Positions 22,401-33,379 are shown, counted from the first letter of the stretch. The stretch is 64,000 nucleotides of DNA from Myotis daubentonii (GCF_963259705.1 NC_081847.1:71135754-71199753); one strand, 5' to 3'. Notes: generated by a model from the sequence alone, not told the origin. Numbers and translations: made by a program.

Positions 22401-23274
22401 TCTGTGACAAAAGATAGTAGCACCCACAGCCAATAAGGAGAGAATATGCAAATTGATGCAACAAAGATGGCGGCAGCTGGCCCATGGCAACTATGCAGGT
22501 GTTCCGCCCCGCCCCAGCCACTCCAGGCCTCTGGGCAGCACGCGGGAGCAGGTGTAGAGTGGCCGGGGCGGGACGCCTGCTATGAGGGTGGGGGGGGGGG
22601 GGGGGTGGAGGGAGCCACAGGAGGGCAGCAGGGCTGTAGCATAGGCGGAAGGTGGCTCCAGCCCAGAGTGAAGGTGGAAGGTGGCGGCCAGAGAGAAGGC
22701 CCGGGTCCCAGGTGCCAGAGGGAAGCCGGTGCCAGCAGCCAGGGGAAGGAAGGCCTATTCTTGCACGAATCTTCGTGCATCGGGCCTCTACTTGTACTGC
22801 TCTATTAGGGTTTTTTTCTTTTCTTTTCTTTTTTTCCTAATGACCACTGTTTGAAAATTGTTATGCTGGAGTTTAAAACACAAACTTTGGAGTTAAGTAG
22901 CCTTGGATCAGAATCTCACTATCACTAGCTGAGTGCCTTTGACCAAGTCACTTAACCACTCTGTGCCTCAGTTTCTAAGATGGAGGTAATAATATTTCAT
23001 GGTATGTCAGGAAGGGCATTTGGTTTTGGCCTTATATTTCCTAGAGGGTCTCGAATTTAGAATTTTGATATTAACTCCACATGAGTCATAGAGAGACCAA
23101 GAGGACTGAAAGAAGATATTTGACATGCAATTAGAAGTTCCTGTTTTATTTCCTGCAATATCATATTGCATTGTATTTTTATGTGATAAGGGTTAACATA
23201 TTCAATATTAATACTCAAAATATACCATGATTTTTACGATCTTATTTTGGCCTTTCTTTCTTTTTCTTTCTTTT

Positions 23275-23334
<60 letters not shown>

Positions 23335-24635
23335 TTTAAGATAATGGGAGCCTTAGAAAACAGAAAATACTAGAAAATATTTGGACCTATTGAATTCAAA
23401 AGCACTCTTGATCTTGTCAGACCATACATCCTCATTTTGGGGTCAAACAATCTGGTCAGCACACCTAAGACACTCAAAATTAGATCCAGTTCATCTCAAT
23501 TCAACTTTCCAGGAACATGCTTATTATGTAAGAGGAAGTCCATAAGGGGCTCTGTCTTATTTGTAGTTTCTCTTCCACCACATGCTTTTTCTTCTAAGGG
23601 GCCAGGATTTGTTTTCCCATCAGCCCTTAGTCCCGACAAGGGGTACCTGGGTGTAGTGGGAGCACACAGGGCCACTGCAGCGCCAGGGGCAGTGCGGGCT
23701 GCAGTCCTTTGGGGCTGGAAACAAGTAATGCCGCTTCTCCTCAGACCAAGACTTCACGAGATCGACCACCGAGTGGTACCTGGGGAGGCAGAGAAGATGG
23801 AAGACACGGGGCGGGGTAGGGTTGGGGGAGGGGGAGGAAATGTCACTCTGCCACCAACCTGCTCGTTCACCTTGTTGAATGACTGAGTGAAGGAAGGGCA
23901 GAGGGTCACTCACCGGCCAGAATGGATGGCGAGGTTCTGGCCCACGTATCTCATCAGCTGTGAGGGCCCATGGGCCCAGATGCACTGGGTGGCCCAGGCC
24001 TCGGCAGACCTGGCCAGCCGCTCGTCCCAGATCTGGGGAAAGAAAGGCCATGCAGTTCCCCGGGGAACCACCATCATCATCACAACAGTGTCCAGGCTTC
24101 ACATTTTCCTGGTACCATGATTCCCCTGGCCCTCGGAACCCTGCAATAATCCACTTGACAGATTAGAAAACTGAGCTCAGAGAAGGCCCATGACTTCAAA
24201 GTCAACAGCAAATCCACACAGGAACTGACATGCACACCCAGGTCCCTTTTCTCCTCACTAGACTTCAAGATTGGGACTTTCTGTTGTGAGTGGGGTTCCA
24301 GGGTATTAGTCCAGGCGTTCCCAGCAGTTAGAAGTGGCTGAACCCAGGGTAATGGGAAGAGAACTAATTTTTTATTTCATTTATTATATTTTTAAAATGT
24401 ATTTTAACTTTAAAAATACTTAATTCAAAAGATTTTTTAAATAATAAAAACATGCACAAGTTTAATATGGAAGATGTCCAAATGAGGAAAAGTGGAAAGT
24501 CTCTCCCCGCTATTCTACACTTATCCCGCCAGCCACTGTGCCCCTTAGAGGCAACTGTCGCTGTGAGTTTCCTGTGTCTCCTTCCAGGAATATTCTAGAT
24601 CTGTATAAGCATATATGATTACATATATAATTATA

Positions 24636-24678
<43 letters not shown>

Positions 24679-26843
24679 TTCTTGACAAATGGCAGCATGC
24701 TACACATTCCATTCAGCACCTTATTTTCACTTAACAAGATAGGTTATCTTGGCGATTATTCCACATCCGTATGTAGAGAACACCCTCTCATCCTTCATAA
24801 CAGCTTCATCATTTTGCAATGTATGAATGTTCCAAGTTTTATAACCTGAAAAGTCATCACTTAAAAAAAAATACTAGTTTCCTTCCAGCTCTGACTTCCT
24901 GGGGTTCTCTGAGAAGTCATTTGTTCCTTCAGCAGATATTGCACAGTATTTCTAGGCACGGAGGACTCACAGTCTAGCAAGGAAATGAGATGTGAAACCA
25001 TCATTACAATCCTGGAGGGTGTGCGGATGTGAAACGGGCTGGAACTTGCTTGGGGCTGTGGGAGAGAAAAGGCTCCTTGAGCATGGATATCTGTCCGGTG
25101 GGCAGAAGCCAGCTAGTGGAGAAGAAATGGGGCACCAGCTCATAGTCTTCCGGGAAAGCAGAGAAATGTTTCCTTCGTTCTACCAAGAGGTAAACTGAGG
25201 GAAGGCAGGGAAGATGAAGACACGAGGTGGGGGAAGGAAAATCGCTCTGCCACCAGCCTGCTGGGTGACTTTGTTGAGTGACTGAGTGAAGGGAGGGCAG
25301 AGGGTCACGCAAACCCACACTCACCAACCCTCCCGAGTCCCTTGTGAGACGTCTCTTTCTCTCTGCTCTACACTACCTGGCATATTCAACACCTGCTGAA
25401 GTGAGTGCCTTGCACACACAACTCGTGCTCAATAAATGTGTCATTTGTTTGAAAATGGAGGGCCTTCTATGTGCCAGTTGATGTGTTAATAAATGAATGA
25501 GTCAGTCAATGAACAAATAAATGTTCTCCCCCTCTAGCTGCCTGCCATTTCTGCTTCTGTCCCCACCCCTCCCCACACCTTATCACTACCTGTCATTATA
25601 TTCTCTATATGTTTTGTTGATGTTCGCTTTCTACCATCCTCACTGAAATGTAAGTTCCAGGAGGGAAGGGTGTTTGTCCATCCTGTTCTGGGTAGTGCCA
25701 TGAGGCTTAGCGTGGTGCCTGGCTCCGAACAGGCACTAGTAAGTAAGTGCATGGACTGTTGCAAAAGAATTTGCAGGCTGTTGTGCAGCAAGTTGGGGGT
25801 GGGACTGGCAATCTCTTTCCCTAAAGAAATCTGTGGGTGGGCTGGAAGCTTATGTCTCCAGACTGGTTTGGGACAATGGTCCCAGAGGAGGGGCTGTGAT
25901 AGAGAAAAGTTTCCTCCTTCACTCTGGGAAGCTGGGGTAAGAGCCACTAGCCCTGTCTCTTTGAGAGCAGATATCCCAGCTTCCTCTCACGGTCAGCTGC
26001 TGGTTTTTCTCAGCTGGGGACCCCCAGGTACCAGTCCCCCCAGCTCCAAAATCTACCTCCACAGGCTTGTCGGGACGGCCATCACACCCCTGGGGCAAAG
26101 AGACAATAGCATGGAAAGCTCCAGCTACCACCCTCTGCAGGTCCCCAGTGGGGAGCCAAAATTCTCGGGCAGGGTATTGTGTTGGCTAAGACAATGGCCT
26201 TTTGCAGCAAGCACACTTGGGTTGGAATCCCAGCGGGGTGACCTTGGGCAAATTAATTCTCTGCATCTCAATTTCTTTATTTGGAAAATGAAGATGACAG
26301 TTCCCACCTCTAAGGAAGAGTATCCTCAGGGTATGTGAAGTGCCTGGCCTACTGTAGGTGCTCCATAAATAACAGTTCTCTGCCCGACTCCCCGCAGGCC
26401 CTGTGTAATCACCTTTGTGCCCTCATCCACAAAATGGACAGACTAAATCCTGCCCTTTCCACATGGTCCAGACACCCAGATACTGGCTTGTGGGGCCAGG
26501 TTGGTGAATGGTCCAGCCCTTCCAAGACAGGTTGTGATAAGTGGTGTTTGCTGGAAGGGGGGCTGGGGAGGGCACAGGGACTCACCATATACTCCATGTT
26601 GGCAGCTGGTGGGTGCACGCTGGCCCTGATGTGGTTGTGATAATCCAGTAAGGCACTCATGTCGCGGGCAGAGATGTGGCGCTTCCGCCGATAGTGGGGC
26701 ACCCCCAGGCCACTTAGGGAGTGCACTGTTGTGCCCTCAGTCCAAGCCAGCACTAGGGTGGCATTGGGCATCAAGGTGTTCACTGTCTGACCTGCCCAGA
26801 AGAACAGGACTGCCAGGCCCACAGTGCTGGGCAGCAGGGGCAT
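17799..26843 (-). CDS. R3HDML: R3HDML, complete secreted CAP-domain protein, 5 coding exons
   Basis: Joined exons (minus strand) 26843-26586, 24032-23914, 23779-23647, 22219-22104 and 17931-17799 give 759 nt, 252 residues plus TAA; human R3HDML is 253. All introns are GT-AG and the phases fit. The protein starts with a hydrophobic signal peptide (about 1-22), has an N-glycosylation sequon at N27 and a basic RRKR site at 52-55 that looks like a proprotein-convertase cut before HIS. The CAP/SCP domain follows (about 60-207), with YHNHIR at 68-73, the CAP signature HYTQ at 167-170 and YLVCNY at 201-206. A short cysteine-rich tail (210-252) holds CSACPP and CNSNMC. Despite its name, the CAP family (PI15, PI16, CRISP) is the relevant relationship. 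It is secreted; its biochemical role is not well known. No stop or frameshift is present. Confidence 0.95.
18005..18200 (+). repeat. MIR SINE
   Basis: GCTGTGCGACCTTGGGCAAG then CATCTGTACAACCAAG and the 3' part CACCATGCCTGGCAAATAGG. Confidence 0.7.
18419..18640 (+). repeat. VES SINE in R3HDML intron 4
   Basis: CCCAGCCAGTGTGGCTTAGT, B box AGTTCGATTCC, tail AATCAATAAAAACATTC; flanks GAGTTCTGTGCA / GAGTTCTTTGCA. Confidence 0.93.
18974..19028. repeat. (AT)n then poly-T
   Basis: About 17 AT units run straight into a T run of about 20. Confidence 0.97.
19059..19289 (+). repeat. VES SINE with perfect 16-bp target duplication
   Basis: AAATTAATAATGTAAT at 19043-19058 and 19290-19305 flank CCTGGCCGGTATGGCTCAG and its A-rich tail. 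Confidence 0.95.
19385..19417. repeat. (AC)n microsatellite
   Basis: About 16 AC units. Confidence 0.97.
19499..19921 (+). mobile_element. Old hAT element split by a VES SINE
   Basis: AGTAAATATTTCAGGCTTTG to TTTACAAAAACAGGCAG, then after the SINE GGCCAGATTTTGGTC to GGCCAACTCCTG. It is the same family as 15206-15425. Confidence 0.8.
19653..19874 (+). repeat. VES SINE nested in the hAT element
   Basis: CCCTGGCCAGTGTCACTCAG to AAATCAATAAAAACATATTT, flanked by GGCAGCA at 19646-19652 and 19875-19881. Confidence 0.93.
19923..22103. other. R3HDML intron 4, exon-proximal half
   Basis: MIR-like copies at 20620-20790 and 21185-21300 (GCTACTTATTGGCTTTGCGA); a short ATTC tract at 20305; a G run after 20520. 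The 21680-22060 stretch is repeat-poor. No further coding exon is needed or seen. Confidence 0.55.
22104..22219 (-). CDS. R3HDML: R3HDML exon 4
   Basis: 116 nt from acceptor CCTCAG|ATGGTG to donor AA|GTAAGT. It encodes [11 protein letters not shown] through YLVCNYAIK. There is no long open frame around it, so it is easy to miss; its identity rests on the CAP-family residues and on phase. Confidence 0.93.
22361..22793 (+). mobile_element. HeliBat-like Helitron in R3HDML intron 3
   Basis: Starts TCCTATCTAATAAAG after an A. Ends with hairpin TGCACGAATCTTCGTGCA and CGGGCCTCTAC, where CTAG would be expected. ATATGCAAATT occurs twice near the 5' end. The interior (22480-22740) is GC-rich with a G run of about 16 at 22590. 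It is non-autonomous: no Rep/helicase frame. It lies 142 bp upstream of R3HDML exon 4 in the antisense direction. Confidence 0.9.
22868..23010 (+). repeat. MIR SINE
   Basis: CACTAGCTGAGTGCCTTTGA and CACTCTGTGCCTCAGTTTCT. Confidence 0.75.
23252..23336. repeat. (TTTC)n microsatellite
   Basis: About 85 bp of TTTC units, the first few interrupted. It lies in R3HDML intron 3 and reads as a purine tract (GAAA) on the transcribed strand. Confidence 0.97.
23647..23779 (-). CDS. R3HDML: R3HDML exon 3
   Basis: 133 nt from acceptor CCCCAG|GTACC to donor CAG|GTACCC. It encodes [11 protein letters not shown] through CSHYTQ and ends in phase 0 on the CAP signature. Intron 2, between exons 2 and 3, is only 134 bp. 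Confidence 0.95.
23787..23912 (-). repeat. R3HDML intron 2 segment with a second copy in intron 1
   Basis: Nearly all of the 134-bp intron 2 resembles 25203-25315. Shared exact strings include TGACTGAGTGAAGG and AGGGCAGAGGGTCAC. Confidence 0.75.
23914..24032 (-). CDS. R3HDML: R3HDML exon 2
   Basis: 119 nt after a CCCCAG acceptor; encodes [13 protein letters not shown] through IHSGR and ends in phase 2 at CG|GTGAGT. This is the CAP domain core with the WATQCIW segment. Confidence 0.95.
24375..24870 (-). repeat. Ancient L1M 3' region, reversed
   Basis: CCCCTTAGAGGCAACTGTCG and TTATTCCACATCCGTATG; interrupted by a TA tract. Confidence 0.6.
24638..24675. repeat. (TA)n microsatellite
   Basis: About 19 TA units. 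Confidence 0.97.
25203..25315 (-). repeat. Diverged copy of R3HDML intron 2, within intron 1
   Basis: Aligns by eye with 23787-23912 at very roughly 85 percent identity with short gaps. The next 80 bp (25110-25195) could be a decayed copy of exon 3, but similarity there is too weak to claim. Confidence 0.7.
25540..25745 (+). repeat. Ancient L2 LINE 3' end
   Basis: CTGAAATGTAAGTTCCAGGA, GGGTGTTTGTCC and GTGGTGCCTGGCTCCGAACA. Confidence 0.75.
26195..26385 (+). repeat. MIR SINE in R3HDML intron 1
   Basis: CAGCGGGGTGACCTTGGGCA and GTGAAGTGCCTGGCCTACTG. Confidence 0.75.
26586..26843 (-). CDS. R3HDML: R3HDML exon 1 (coding)
   Basis: Codons 1-86, from MPLLPST to MEYM, ending in phase 0 at ATG|GTGAGT. 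It carries the signal peptide, the propeptide and the RRKR cleavage motif. The ATG is the only start that gives the family's N-terminus with a signal peptide. Confidence 0.95.
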
Positions 26844-27300
26844 AGCTGGCTGAAGGGGTCACACGTCTGCCTTGTGCAGTCAGAGCTGGCTGCCTGGAGG
26901 GGGTGGGTATAAGGGCACCAAACCATGAGTGTTCTCCAGCATTACCATCTCAGAGGATGCTAACCCTGGGAGCTTGGTGAAGACCTGCTGACTCAGCTCT
27001 GGCCCAACACCCTGTCCCCCCCACCCCAGCAGACTGAGTGGATTGGGCAACAGGAAGAAATGCCCAGACAGTAGTTAACCTGGATCAGGACTTGGGGTGA
27101 GATGGTGCCACCACTTGAAAGCCAGGGCTCCATCCCACCAGCCCAGAAGGAAGATCTGTCCTCCCCATCCTAGATGCCCTCTTCACCCAGCCTGCTTACA
27201 GTGGGCTCCTTCAATGCCCTCCGAGGGGCAGGGCCAACCTTCCCCAAGGCTTGGTGAGGGCTCTCTTGTCCCTGAGCTGCTGCACTTTCAGCCGTGAGGG
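26844..27300 (-). promoter_or_regulatory. Likely R3HDML 5' UTR and promoter region
   Basis: Repeat-poor sequence directly upstream of the R3HDML ATG. No TATA box or CpG island stands out, as expected for a tissue-restricted gene; the start site cannot be fixed. Confidence 0.4.
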
Positions 27301-27600
27301 CAAGACACAGAAAGAAGCAGATGTGGAGAATGAAAGAGGCAGAGAGAAAGAAAAACAAGAAACGGAAATGAGCAACACCAAAAAAAATACAGAGACACTG
27401 AATGGAAGATATCGAAAGGTGGAAAGATACAAGACAGAATGAGAGATGATGATACGAGGGAAAAGAAAGAACATTGGGTGGAGGGGGTGGGGGGCGGGAG
27501 ACAGAAAGAAAGGTAGAGAGAGAGAAAGACAAAGGAAAAAAACAGAGAAGAGGGAGAGAGAAATAGACTTGAGAAGAGAGCTAGAGAGAGGTGTGCAAGA
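27301..27600. repeat. Polypurine-rich tract
   Basis: About 300 bp in which the plus strand is mostly A and G (GAGAGAGAAAGACAAAGGAA and similar). Confidence 0.9.
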
Positions 27601-28531
27601 GACCATGCAGCAGGAGCTCATACCCAGGACAGGCAGCCCAGGGGGGTGGCAGGAGGCGTCCGAAGAGGAGGCAGGGGACTTCTGCTGACACCCTGGCCCG
27701 CCTGGCAGCACAGCGACTTTAAAGGTCCCCGGGGAGCTGATGGCATCGGACGCGCCCTGTCCCACAGCCCCCTCCCCTTCCAGCCAGGCCAGGCTTGAAC
27801 AGGAGGCTCCGCCCACTGCCCATTTGCTGGCTTTCCTCTCCAGCCTCTGCTGTTCCCACTTCCATCTGGAGTGTGCAGGGCTGGGGCTAGGCTGCTGGTC
27901 AGGGCAGGGATGTGGCAATGACAGGGATTCCAGGAGGAAATCTCAACCCCCTTTGGGAAACCCAGAGGCTTTTCTCTGCCTCCAGACCCCAACATATCAA
28001 GGCCACCTTGCATCCAGCGTATTTCCTGACTGATTTCCCTACATAGCCCACTGGCCTCAGAGCAGGCTGTTAACATGGCCCATCTCATGAGCACCTACTA
28101 TGCACCAGGCCTGAACTGAGTGCTTCATATGAAAGCTCAGCCAACTCTCAGAAGCATACATGATAGCTCTCCATTTTACAGATAGAGAAACCAAGTCCCA
28201 TAGAGGTGAAGGAACAAAAGTCACGCCAGCCTATCTGCAACAATGCAAGGATTCAAGTCCAAGTCTGACCGCAGGGCCCTGTGAGTATGGAAAATGGACG
28301 CCATCTTTTGTATAGATGCATAGGAATAATTTGTTGTGATGCTGCTCAGAGCACTGTGTGGCCTCATTAGTTAAGCATTCAAATGCCCATTTCACTCACT
28401 AACTGGGTGTCCTTGGGCAGGTTACTCAACCATTTTGTGTCTCAGCTGTCATAATGGGACCTACCTAGAGCATTGCTGCAAGGACTAGACAAGTTAACAT
28501 TTGTGGAGCACTCGGACAGGTCCTGGCACAC

Positions 28532-28571
<40 letters not shown>

Positions 28572-29700
28572 GCCAAAGCCCCTTTGCTGTTGTCCTTCTG
28601 AGTTAAGAAAGTTTAATTTCCTCCTCTCTGATTAATTGTATTCTCCATGAATAATACACAATACTTTTGTTATGAGAGGGGGATAGACTTACAAGAAAGA
28701 TGTTACATAAAAAAAAAATTTGAAGTATTTGTGAGTCTTCAGCTTCCTCCTCCAGTGACCTCTGAGAATCCCCAGGCAGAACCAGGTGGTGATGCAGGGC
28801 TGGAAGCTGGGACTGGAGTACCCAGGCGGGGTCCTCCCCAGACACATGGGATTCTCACTCTAGGCAGCCACCCAGCTCCAGCCTCCATGGCCCAGACAGT
28901 GCCTGCTGCGACACACCTTCCTTCTGGAGCAGCTTCCCCGAGCCCAGGCTGGATGCTGGGGGAGGTGGGGCAGGCAGAACAGTGAGTGATGGGAGCTGCC
29001 AACACTGACCTCTGCAGAGAGAAAGAAAAACAAGAAACAGAAAAGAAATGAGCAAGATCACCCCAGAAGGAGAAGAGAGACTGGCTCCCATCTAGCCCCA
29101 TCTCTGGGTATATTCAGTATGCTGGGTATCCCAGGGCGAGTCCCTATCCTTCTCTGGGCCTCAGATGCCCCATTGGAGAAACTGGACTAGGGCTCTTCTG
29201 CCGACAGCAGCTGGGATCTGTGGTACACCAGGGGGAGCTCTGCAGCCCAAGGGAGGAGGACACAGCCTTGGCACTTAGGACCCCGGGAGTGTCAACAATT
29301 GTGCCCACTCTCTCAGAATGCTTAACATGAACGTCTCCCATGTAACTGGCACCTGCATTGGTTCAGAGCTTCGCATCCATCTCTCACAGCTAAGTTTGAG
29401 GTAGTAACCACACCCATTGTACAGATAAGGATACTGAGGCGCACAGAGCCTCAGTGACTTGCCATAGGGCCTAGAGCTTGTTTGTGTGGTAACTGGGGTT
29501 CTGAGAGTGAATATCCTCAAGACATTTATAGAATGCACACACTGTGCACACATCACACAAACACATCCTCCTCCCTCAAATCAGACAATCCATTCCACCA
29601 GCCCGCGATCCCTTCTATTGTGCACCCCTGCTACTGTGCACCCACCCTTTCACATTTAATATCTGACACATATAAGCTGTATGTATTTGCCCCTATCTCA
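27601..29700. other. Intergenic DNA upstream of R3HDML
   Basis: MIR copies at 28085-28290 and 28345-28530 (GTGTCCTTGGGCAGGTTACT), a (GT)n run at 28533-28571 and another MIR at 29380-29500. The 27680-28030 part is GC-moderate and repeat-poor. No exon. Confidence 0.55.
28533..28571. repeat. (GT)n microsatellite
   Basis: About 19 GT units following a MIR 3' end. Confidence 0.97.
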
Positions 29701-29717
29701 GTGCCCAGCACTGTTTT

Positions 29718-29937
29718 TTTTTTTTAAATATATTTTATTGATTTTTTACAGAGAGGAAGGGAGAGAGATAGAGAGTTAGAAACATCGATGAGAGAGAAAC
29801 ATCGATCAGCTGCCTCCTGCACATCTCCCACTGGGGATATGCCCGCAACCCAGGCACATGCCCCTGACCGGAATCAAACCCGGGACCTTTTAGTCCACAG
29901 GCCGACGCTCTATCCACTGAGCCAAACCGGTTTCGGC
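29718..29937 (-). repeat. VES SINE with perfect 14-bp target duplication
   Basis: CCCAGCACTGTTTT at 29704-29717 and 29938-29951 flank a reversed SINE ending GAGCCAAACCGGTTTCGG. Confidence 0.95.
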
Positions 29938-30549
29938 CCCAGCACTGTTTTAATCACTTTTGTGGATAAGCTTATTCAATCTTCAGAGCATCCCTATCCA
30001 GTCAATACTATTGTCATTACATCCATTTTTATATACATGAGGAAACTGAGGCACAGAGAGGTGAGTCATTTATCTGGGGTCACACAACCAGTGGGTGGCT
30101 GAGGTGGGATAGGCACCTGGGAAGGCTGGTTACACTGTCTCTCCACAGAGACAGACATGGAAGAAGGTATGACCCTGCAGTTCCGTCATGCATACAAAGT
30201 CACCATATCTTGTCCTGCATGTTCACACATCCACAGAAACCCAGAAATCACACTGGTGACAAACAAACAGGGACACCCCTGGCTGCTCCACCAGGTGGAA
30301 CCTTCTCTGTGTCCTCATTGACTAAGGCAGGTTTCCAGGGGATAAAAATGTTAGAAGGTGGAGGCAGGAAATAATCAGGGGCAACGCAGATGAATGTCCT
30401 GGCTGGTCACTACCTTTATGGTAGGAATACTTTCTCACCCTTGGAATTTTATCACCCTGGATTCAGCTATTTCTCCATCGTCACCCATCCTAGAATTCTC
30501 TCTGGGTTTGAGTGAACAGAGGGGAAATTATTCTAGACAGCAGTAATAT

Positions 30550-30800
30550 TCAAGGCAGTATAACTCAGTAGCTAACAGAAAGCCTAGGTCTATGACCCAC
30601 TTCTATGGCTTACTAGTTATGTGACTGTGGGCAAGTTACTTAACCTTTCTGTTCCTCAGTTTACTCATCTATAAAACAGGGCTGCCACATGACACTGTTA
30701 TGAGGATTAAATGAGTTCGTACATCTGAAGACCCTTGACACAATGCTTGGCACAGAGAAAGCAGCCAATAAGTGTTACCTATAATAATAGCTAATAATAA
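30550..30800 (+). repeat. MIR SINE, nearly full length
   Basis: TTATGTGACTGTGGGCAAGT, TCATCTATAAAACAGGGC and GACACAATGCTTGGCACAGA. A reversed MIR-type copy follows at 30810-31010. Confidence 0.8.
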
Positions 30801-31340
30801 TAACAATAACAGTCAATATTTACTTAGCACATACTAGATGCCAGGCACTAAATGCTTTAGAGTCGTGATCTCATTTAAGCTCATTTCATGGGTTAAATAT
30901 CAGGATCTTCTTTCTATAGAGGAGAAAGTAGAAACTCATAGAGATTAAGTAACTCACCCAAGTTCACACAGCCAGTCCCAGTGGAAACTGGGTCCCAACG
31001 CTAAGTCTCTCTGATCCTTACCCTGCAATAGCTGCTTCTGAGAAAAGACTGTGGGACAGGAGCCTGGTGCTTGAGAGAGGAGACTGAGAACGCTGGAAGG
31101 GCCTTAGGAATCTTCTCAGTCACTCCCGCATTTGCCAGTTGAGGAAGGCGGTTCAGAGAGGTTAAGTGACTTGACCAAGGTGACACTGCAATTGGCAGAC
31201 TCAGTACTGCAACTCAGATTTACTATATTCCAAACTGAAGTGGCGGAGGGAGGGAGCTTGAGGGAGAAAAGCACGTGTAGAAAAACAAAACAAAACGAAA
31301 CACAGTGGTGATCCAGACCCTTCAAAACTCCCCAGGTCAA

Positions 31341-31560
31341 CACTGACTGGTGTTGCTCAGTGGTTGAGCGTTGACCCATGAACCAAAAGGTCACCAGTTC
31401 AATATCCAGTCCAGGCACATGCCTGGGTTGCAGGCTCAGTCCCCAGTAGGGGCATGCAGGAGGCAGCTGATCAATGATTCTCTCTCATCATTGATGTTTC
31501 TATCTCTCCATTCCTCTCCCTTCCTCTCTCTCTAAAATCAATAAAAACATGTGGAAAACA
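31341..31560 (+). repeat. VES SINE
   Basis: CACTGACTGGTGTTGCTCAG, B box AGTTCAATATCC (mutated), tail AATCAATAAAAACATG. Confidence 0.92.
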
Positions 31561-31639
31561 ACAAACCAGCACTGCAGATCCTTCCAAAAGATAAACTGTA
31601 AGAAAACAAAAGGGATGGAAGAGGAATCAGTGGAAACAC

Positions 31640-31900
31640 TTAAAAAACACAAAATTTTTCAATGGTGTAAGACTAAATTCTACTATTGAGAGATGGGTAA
31701 TTGGGCAATAAAACTATAAAGAAACACAAAGAAATACTATATAGTAAAAGTCTGGCTATGATGGGGTGGGACATTTGAAAGGCTTCTATTTTGTGATCTG
31801 ACTGGTGGTTGCACATGGTTCATCTTATTAGGTTCTGCATTTATTTTATGTGACTTTCTGTATTTGTGTTTTATTTTACCATAAAAAGGATTTTAAAAAA
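31640..31900 (+). repeat. Ancient L1M 3' end
   Basis: GACTGGTGGTTGCACATGG and TGTTTTATTTTACCATAAAA. Confidence 0.6.
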
Positions 31901-32279
31901 TAACAGCTGTAGTAATTTACATGGTGACACCTTCCATCTGTTACCGCCTGAACCACGTACCTTCTTTTTAAAGGTTGAGGACATGGAAGTTCAAAGAGGG
32001 AGGCAACTTGCCCACAGTCACACAGCAAATAAGTCTGGGAGCCAGAACTCGACCCCAGTGGCTTGGTGTGTCTCCGCACCACAGCGGTGTTTGGGCTGCT
32101 GGTGGCAGGTCCTGACCCAGCAAACAGGATTAGAGAGGTCTCACAGCAGGTTCAGAGAAACCAGCTCCTCAGAAGATAAAATACACCCAGAAGCACCTCT
32201 GGGTGCCCAGGTCTGACTGCTGCTCTCTCTCTACCCAATTAACAGCCACTTCTTTGGCAGGGTACCTAGTGGATGGTTG

Positions 32280-32480
32280 GATGGTCTAGTGGACAAGGAC
32301 CAGAGCTGTGGAGTCAGAGAGGATCCTGGCTCTCAGTGAACCAGGGCAAGTCATAGGCCCTCTCTAAGCCTCAGTTTCCTCATCTGTAAATTGGGAACAA
32401 TAAATAGGTGCTACCTTATTTGGCCATTATGAGAAATTCAGTGAGACACTGAAAGTGTTAGCACACAAAGCAAAGTTTGT
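32280..32480 (+). repeat. MIR SINE
   Basis: TCTAAGCCTCAGTTTCCTCA preceded by a CAGGGCAAGTCATAGG core. Confidence 0.75.
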
Positions 32481-32509
32481 CCAATGTTGGCTATTAACCT
32501 GCCCAAACA

Positions 32510-32760
32510 AACTGCGTGATTCCATTGACAAGATGCTAAATTATAGGCAAAACTAACTTAGGATGATAGAGGTCAGAACCAGGGCTAATTCTGGGGGGTC
32601 CTGACTGAGAGGGGAATGATGGCGCTCCTACTGAGGCTGCTATTTTGATCTGGGTGGTGTACATATATAAAAATTCATCTACTCTTACACTTCAGATTTT
32701 GGCACTTAAAATTAATTTATACCTCAATAAAAAAGTTAAGAGTTATATATAGTTTTAAAA
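32510..32760 (+). repeat. Ancient L1M 3' end
   Basis: TTTGATCTGGGTGGTGTACA, CTTACACTTCAGATTTTGGC and TTATACCTCAATAAAAAAG. Confidence 0.65.
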
Positions 32761-33119
32761 ATCTTAAAAAGAGCTCTTTCAGCAAGTATAAAATTAAAGT
32801 CCTATATAAAAGAGAAAACACACACACCAACAGAAATATCGCATTCCTGTCTCCCCAACACACTTCCTACCCCATATACATAATTACCTTTCCCCAATAC
32901 ACCCACGAAAACCCCTTACACTGTACACACACATCCAAAGACCCCGATACTGACACAAATAGAAGTCACTGTCCAGTAAAACAGACACACCTGCACTCCC
33001 ACTCAACCCCACAGCACATCCCTCTTCAAATATAAATGCTTTCCCACTCTGGGTACATGGGAACACACCCTACATGTAAACACACAAATGGAGACACAGG
33101 CAAACCAAACCCATAGACT

Positions 33120-33270
33120 GAACTGACTCCATGGGCAGCTTTGTGAGTCAGACAGACGTGGGTCTTGGCCCCACCACTTCCTCACCATGGGACTTTGAGG
33201 CAAGTCATGTAATTTCTCTGAGCCTCAGTTTCCTCGTCTGTAAAATAGGCTTAATAAGATCTCTCATGAA
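33120..33270 (+). repeat. MIR SINE
   Basis: GAGGCAAGTCATGTAATTTC and GAGCCTCAGTTTCCTCGTCT. Confidence 0.75.
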
Positions 33271-33379
33271 ATGAAATAAAATTAAAAAGGAAGAGCATGA
33301 GCAAAACAGCTCTTGGAGGCTGAAGGTGTTTTTGTCTAATTTGTTTCTGAATCATGTCAATATAAGTAAACTTGTGTGT

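Noticed and set aside
25110..25195. Second copy of R3HDML exon 3 (pseudo-exon)
   Set aside because: Only a few residues match by eye and no splice signals are kept, so I list it only as a possibility within the intron duplication.
25670..26338. 222-residue plus-strand open frame
   Set aside because: It lies antisense to R3HDML intron 1 and crosses L2 and MIR repeats.
27211..27918. 235-residue minus-strand open frame
   Set aside because: It runs through the polypurine tract read as Ser/Leu/Phe-rich nonsense; no family resemblance.
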